A DNA stretch of 64,000 nucleotides, taken from assembly GCF_030547005.1 (NCBI RefSeq), contig NZ_JAUOPN010000004.1:186001-250000 (forward strand), read 5' to 3'. The stretch comes from Maribacter sp. 1_MG-2023. GTDB lineage: Bacteria > Bacteroidota > Bacteroidia > Flavobacteriales > Flavobacteriaceae. Positions 60,473-64,000 of the stretch are shown one piece after another. The notes below the pieces were generated by a model that searched no databases, was not told the DNA's origin, and worked only from the letters and a program-made list of their open reading frames with translations. Position 1 is the first letter of the stretch. Each line of letters starts with the position of its first letter. The position numbers and the translations under genes were made by a program.

Positions 60473-61828
60473 TTGAAAAAACATAAAGACACCATTTTGT
60501 ACGCATCAGATTTTGGTGAAGATTTTACATGGGGCGTATCAACTGCAGCATACCAAATTGAAGGCGGTCATGATGCAGACGGTAAAGGTCGATCCATTTG
60601 GGACAAGTTTACCGACACCCCGAAAATGATTCTTAACGGAGACCATGCAAATGTTTCCTGCGATTTTTATCATAAGTATAAAGAAGATATTCTTTTGATG
60701 AAGTCCATGAATATCGATAACTATAGATTTTCAATTTCGTGGACTAGGATTTTACCATATGGAGTCGAAACCATAAATGCTGAAGGTGTAGATTTCTATA
60801 ATAAAGTGATCGACTTTTGCCTAGAAAACGAAATTACCCCTTGGGTGACACTATACCATTGGGATTTACCACAAATATTGGAAAACAAAGGAGGATGGAC
60901 AAATAGGGAAATCGTAGCCTGGTTTTCAGAATTTACACAAGTCTGTGCCAATGCTTTTGGCGACCGAGTTAAACATTGGATGGTCTTGAACGAACCCATG
61001 GTATTTACAGGAGCTGGATATTTTTTAGGTGTACATGCACCCGGCAAGAAAGGACTAAAGAATTTTCTACCTACCGCACACCACGCAGTTCTTTGTCAGG
61101 CAGCCGGTGGCAGATTACTTAGAACATTAGTACCCGATGCTCAAATAGGCACTACATTTTCATGCTCGCAAATTACCCCATACAGACAGAATAAGCGAGA
61201 TAGAAAAACTTCTATCATGGTCGATGCTTTGCTTAATCGTTTATTTATAGAACCAGCTCTAGGATTAGGCTACCCCACAAATGAAGCACCGATTCTAAAA
61301 AAATTAAAACCCTACATTCAACCGACCGATATGGATGATTGTAAGTTCGATTTTGATTTTATCGGGATTCAAAATTATACCCGCGAAAAAGTAAAATACA
61401 GCCTTTTGGTACCATACATAAGGGCTAAAATTGTAAAAGCTAGCAAACGAAATGTAGAAACAACCTTGATGGATTGGGAGGTTTACCCACCTAGCATTTA
61501 CAATATGATCAAAAAGTTCGGGAAGTATCCTCAGATTAAAAAAATAATCATCACTGAAAATGGGGCTGCTTTTAAAGACACTATTGAAGGAGAAGTTATA
61601 CCTGACACAGACCGATTAAATTTTCTACAACAATATTTGGGTGAAGTTCTAAAAGCGAAGCAAGAAGGCTTAAATATACACGGATACTTTGTTTGGACGT
61701 TTACAGACAATTTTGAATGGGCAGAAGGCTACTTCCCCAGGTTCGGGTTAGTACATATCGATTTTAAAACACTAAAGAGAACCATTAAAGAATCTGGAAA
61801 ATGGATCTCTAAATTCTTAACCAGCTAA
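60473..61828 (+). CDS. GH1 family beta-glucosidase
   Basis: A 451-residue GH1 glycosidase. The start is a TTG at 60473, since no ATG lies before the conserved FTWGVSTAAYQIEGG. The acid/base is Glu174 (VLNEP) and the nucleophile Glu362 (ITENG); the sugar-binding EWAEGY motif is intact. There is no signal peptide, so it works in the cytosol on imported beta-glucosides or on a glycolipid made by its neighbours. It could also finish laminarin oligosaccharides released by the GH16 enzyme (inferred). Confidence 0.93.
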   Translation: MKKHKDTILYASDFGEDFTWGVSTAAYQIEGGHDADGKGRSIWDKFTDTPKMILNGDHANVSCDFYHKYKEDILLMKSMNIDNYRFSISWTRILPYGVETINAEGVDFYNKVIDFCLENEITPWVTLYHWDLPQILENKGGWTNREIVAWFSEFTQVCANAFGDRVKHWMVLNEPMVFTGAGYFLGVHAPGKKGLKNFLPTAHHAVLCQAAGGRLLRTLVPDAQIGTTFSCSQITPYRQNKRDRKTSIMVDALLNRLFIEPALGLGYPTNEAPILKKLKPYIQPTDMDDCKFDFDFIGIQNYTREKVKYSLLVPYIRAKIVKASKRNVETTLMDWEVYPPSIYNMIKKFGKYPQIKKIIITENGAAFKDTIEGEVIPDTDRLNFLQQYLGEVLKAKQEGLNIHGYFVWTFTDNFEWAEGYFPRFGLVHIDFKTLKRTIKESGKWISKFLTS

Positions 61829-61845
61829 AATAAAGGACATAAAAA

Positions 61846-61867
61846 AAGCCGATGCTCCCATCGGCTT
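61846..61867 (-). terminator. intrinsic terminator of the acyl-CoA dehydrogenase gene
   Basis: AAGCCGATG/CATCGGCTT with a 4-nt loop; the T-run lies on the minus strand. It may also stop the convergent GH1 transcript. Confidence 0.75.
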
Positions 61868-61968
61868 AAGCTTCTATCCAAAAAACATGTACACATCTTA
61901 CACGCACAAGTCAAAGATATACGGACTTTCTTTATTCTGTGTTAAGACTATTATAGGAAACCGTTACC

Positions 61969-63147
61969 TTATTGAAAAGCTGGCATTCCTGTAATATCTG
62001 CACCTGTGATCAATAAATGAATATCATGAGTTCCCTCGTAAGTAATTACACTTTCTAAGTTCATCATATGACGCATAATGCTGTATTCGCCGGTAATACC
62101 CATACCACCTAATACCTGTCTTGCTTCACGAGCAATGTTAATAGCCATCTCCACATTGTTTCTTTTCGCCATTGAAATTTGAGCAGTAGTCGCTTTACCT
62201 TGATTCTTTAATTGTCCCAAACGAAACGCCAATAATTGCGCTTTGGTAATTTCAGTAATCATTTCCGCCAATTTCTTTTGTTGCAATTGCGTAGCTGCAA
62301 TAGGCTTACCGAATTGCACACGCTCTTTTGCATATCTTAAGGCCGTATCATAGCAATCCATCGCTGCACCGATAGCACCCCAAGAGATACCATATCTAGC
62401 AGAATCTAAACAACCTAGCGGCGCACCTAATCCTGATTTGTTTGGTAAAATATTTTCCTTCGGAACTTTTACGTTATCAAATATCAATTCTCCTGTTGCA
62501 GAAGCTCTTAATGACCATTTGTTATGCGTTTCTGGCGTTGTGAAACCTTCCATACCACGCTCTACGATTAAACCGTGAATACGCCCTTCTTCATTCTTTG
62601 CCCAAACAACGGCAATATCACAAAAAGGTGAATTCGATATCCATAGTTTAGCGCCATTTAAAAGATAATGGTCTCCCATATCTTTATACTTAGTTTCCAT
62701 ACCACTTGGGTTAGAACCATGGTTAGGCTCGGTTAACCCGAAAGACCCCATCCATTCACCAGAAGCTAATCTTGGTAAGTATTTTTTTCGTTGCTCTTCT
62801 GTACCATACGTGAATATAGGGTACATTACCAAAGAAGATTGTACCGATGCCGTAGAACGCACACCACTATCTCCCCTTTCAATTTCTTGCATGATTAGTC
62901 CGTAACTAATCTGATCTAAGCCCGCACCACCATATTCCTCTGGAATATATGGACCAAAAGCGCCTATTTCGGCAAGACCTTTTATTATCTGCTTTGGGAA
63001 TTCTGCTTTTTGAGCATATTCTTCAATTATTGGAGATACATCTCGCTTCACCCATTGGCGTGCCGCATCACGAACTAACAGATGCTCTTCAGAAAGTAAA
63101 TCATCTAAATTGTAGTAATCGGGTGCTTCAAATAAATCTGGTCTCAT
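61969..63147 (-). CDS. acyl-CoA dehydrogenase, glutaryl-CoA dehydrogenase type
   Basis: A 392-residue FAD enzyme. Motifs are SFGLTEPNHGSNPSGMET (flavin contact), KLWISNSPFCDIAVVWAK, RYGISWGAIGAAMDCYDTAL, QVLGGMGITGEYSIMRHMMN and the catalytic Glu in ITYEGTHDIHLLI. The overall pattern, notably EERQRKKYLP-like and RYGIxWG segments, is closest to glutaryl-CoA dehydrogenase (lysine and tryptophan breakdown), which also decarboxylates. The subfamily assignment is likely, not certain. It is monocistronic. Confidence 0.88.
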   Translation of the reverse strand: MRPDLFEAPDYYNLDDLLSEEHLLVRDAARQWVKRDVSPIIEEYAQKAEFPKQIIKGLAEIGAFGPYIPEEYGGAGLDQISYGLIMQEIERGDSGVRSTASVQSSLVMYPIFTYGTEEQRKKYLPRLASGEWMGSFGLTEPNHGSNPSGMETKYKDMGDHYLLNGAKLWISNSPFCDIAVVWAKNEEGRIHGLIVERGMEGFTTPETHNKWSLRASATGELIFDNVKVPKENILPNKSGLGAPLGCLDSARYGISWGAIGAAMDCYDTALRYAKERVQFGKPIAATQLQQKKLAEMITEITKAQLLAFRLGQLKNQGKATTAQISMAKRNNVEMAINIAREARQVLGGMGITGEYSIMRHMMNLESVITYEGTHDIHLLITGADITGMPAFQ

Positions 63148-63161
63148 AACAATGCTTTTAT

Positions 63162-63169
63162 CAAAGATA
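63162..63169 (-). promoter_or_regulatory. minus-7 box of the acyl-CoA dehydrogenase gene
   Basis: On the minus strand TATCTTTG matches TAnnTTTG, 14 bp before the ATG. A TTG lies 15 bp further upstream (63187-63185), slightly closer than ideal. Confidence 0.45.
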
Positions 63170-63202
63170 AATAAAGAAATATAACAATATAAAAGACTAA
63201 AG

Positions 63203-63916
63203 TTACATTTTTAAATAAAATTCTTTAGTCAAGTCCACATACTCAGCAGTATAGATATGCCTTTCAGTTTCAATAATTAATTCTGTGGTATTGTATTCTT
63301 TCGCTACTCTAGAGAACGTCAACAACACACGTTTTATTTCTGCAGCTGGGTTGCCTTTTACATGAAGACATTCTTTTGGAAACAAACCTAAGTCTGCTGC
63401 CATATGTATAAAAGACTCTTTTTCTTTAAAAGGTAAAATTGTAGTGAACAATCCGTTTTCGGTTAACAATTTCGAAACACCCTCTAAAAGCTCGTTGAAA
63501 GGAAGAAACTCATTTTGTCGCGCCTGATCTCGTTGTAAATTTCCAGAAGTTACCATCTCAGAATAAAAAGGTGGGTTACACACAATCAATTCATATTGAT
63601 CTTCAATTTCGTCTACGAACTCATCTAGACCAGCATGATAACAATATAATCGATCTCCCCATGGCGATAATTCAAAATTCTCAACACATTGTTCATAGGC
63701 ATCTGCATCAATCTCTATGGCATCCATTACTTCAGCAAAGCATCGTTGTGCTAACATTAAAGAAATAACACCGGTACCGGCACCAATATCAAGAATAGAT
63801 TCAGGTTTGTTTTTGACATTTGTCCAAGCACCTAAAAGAACACCGTCAGTACCAATTTTCATGGCGCAGCGATCTTGGTTGACACTGAACTGCTTAAATT
63901 TAAAAGGTTCGCTCAC
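63203..63916 (-). CDS. trmN6: tRNA1(Val) (adenine(37)-N6)-methyltransferase
   Basis: A 237-residue SAM-dependent methyltransferase. It opens FKFKQFSVNQDRCAMKIGTDGVLLGAW, with SAM motif I ILDIGAGTGVISLMLAQR and the catalytic NPPF motif (IVCNPPFYSE) of N6-adenine methyltransferases. The sequence order matches TrmN6/YfiC, which modifies A37 of tRNA-Val. Length is normal. It is the second-last minus-strand gene in the window. Confidence 0.9.
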   Translation of the reverse strand: MSEPFKFKQFSVNQDRCAMKIGTDGVLLGAWTNVKNKPESILDIGAGTGVISLMLAQRCFAEVMDAIEIDADAYEQCVENFELSPWGDRLYCYHAGLDEFVDEIEDQYELIVCNPPFYSEMVTSGNLQRDQARQNEFLPFNELLEGVSKLLTENGLFTTILPFKEKESFIHMAADLGLFPKECLHVKGNPAAEIKRVLLTFSRVAKEYNTTELIIETERHIYTAEYVDLTKEFYLKM

Positions 63917-63925
63917 AGTAAAATC

Positions 63926-64000
63926 CTAATCCGTTAAATCATTTAATATTCTACTTTTGGCATCTGCCAAATAGCTTCTACCAATAGTATATCTAATACC
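63926..64000 (-). CDS. C-terminal end of a gene continuing beyond the window
   Basis: On the minus strand a frame enters from outside and ends at 63926 after 24 codons (GIRYTIGRSYLADAKSRILN, then DLTD). The helix-like end looks like real coding sequence. It stops 10 bp before the TrmN6 start, so the two are probably co-transcribed. The product cannot be named from this fragment. Confidence 0.5.
   Translation of the reverse strand, partial: GIRYTIGRSYLADAKSRILNDLTD

Noticed and set aside
1-64000. CRISPR arrays, prophage, IS elements, integrons or known defence systems
   Set aside because: No repeat-spacer array, transposase, integrase, phage structural gene, or defence-type nuclease/helicase set was found on either strand.

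Overview
The window looks like the chromosome of a marine Flavobacteriaceae bacterium (Bacteroidota), close to genera such as Maribacter or Zobellia. This rests on the low GC content, the absence of Shine-Dalgarno sequences, several promoters matching the Bacteroidota TTG-N(17-23)-TAnnTTTG pattern, many short-signal lipoproteins, a TonB-dependent receptor with a carboxypeptidase-like N-terminal domain, TamB/TamL, a GH16 laminarinase-type enzyme beside a three-Y/LuxR sensor-regulator, and Tat-exported oxidoreductases. The genus is an inference; no rRNA is present to check it.

Layout. 0-6 kb: two membrane microproteins, then a lipoprotein GH16 glucanase preceded by its probable membrane-spanning regulator (both minus), with a 12-bp dyad between them. 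6-11 kb: a cysteine-rich small protein, DUF427, an alpha/beta-hydrolase-OsmC fusion, tRNA-Leu(TAG), an M20 dipeptidase and a PhnA-type protein. 11-15 kb: a BlaI-BlaR1 type sensing pair whose promoter lies inside triple operators, and a DUF4407 membrane protein. 15-23 kb: two micro-ORFs (one broken), then the tamB-tamL envelope assembly pair. 23-30 kb (minus): a YdjM-type membrane protein, a membrane-anchored MutS-like ATPase, two orphan ExbD proteins, MmcQ, and a cyclase/DUF4260/DUF4230/Dabb operon. 30-35 kb (minus): hemW, a four-helix-bundle gene inside an 18-bp inverted repeat, ruvC, a TonB-C lipoprotein, and a second BlaR1-BlaI pair with a different triple operator.

35-43 kb: DUF456, a nitroreductase, a LysR regulator and the divergent histidine utilisation operon hutH-hutI-hutU-hutG, which takes histidine to glutamate plus formamide. 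43-54 kb: a candidate small RNA, a small export protein, a Tat-type Gfo/Idh/MocA oxidoreductase, an Lrp regulator, and a cluster of TonB receptor, lipoprotein, Tat-signal PLP aminotransferase and AEC transporter, then a GH109-type enzyme. 54-64 kb: an NTP transferase, a possible small RNA, an FdhF/YdeP molybdoenzyme with a small companion, a metallophosphoesterase-glycosyltransferase-GH1 operon, a glutaryl-CoA-dehydrogenase-type enzyme and TrmN6.

Most of the window is ordinary chromosomal content. The stretches I find least explained are the inverted-repeat four-helix-bundle cassette (31078-31487), the two BlaI/BlaR1 circuits with distinct operators and unusual BlaR1 tails, the export-linked aminotransferase cluster, the GH16 domain split by an inserted module, and several micro-ORFs and candidate small RNAs. 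All calls come from reading the sequence; no database search was possible.
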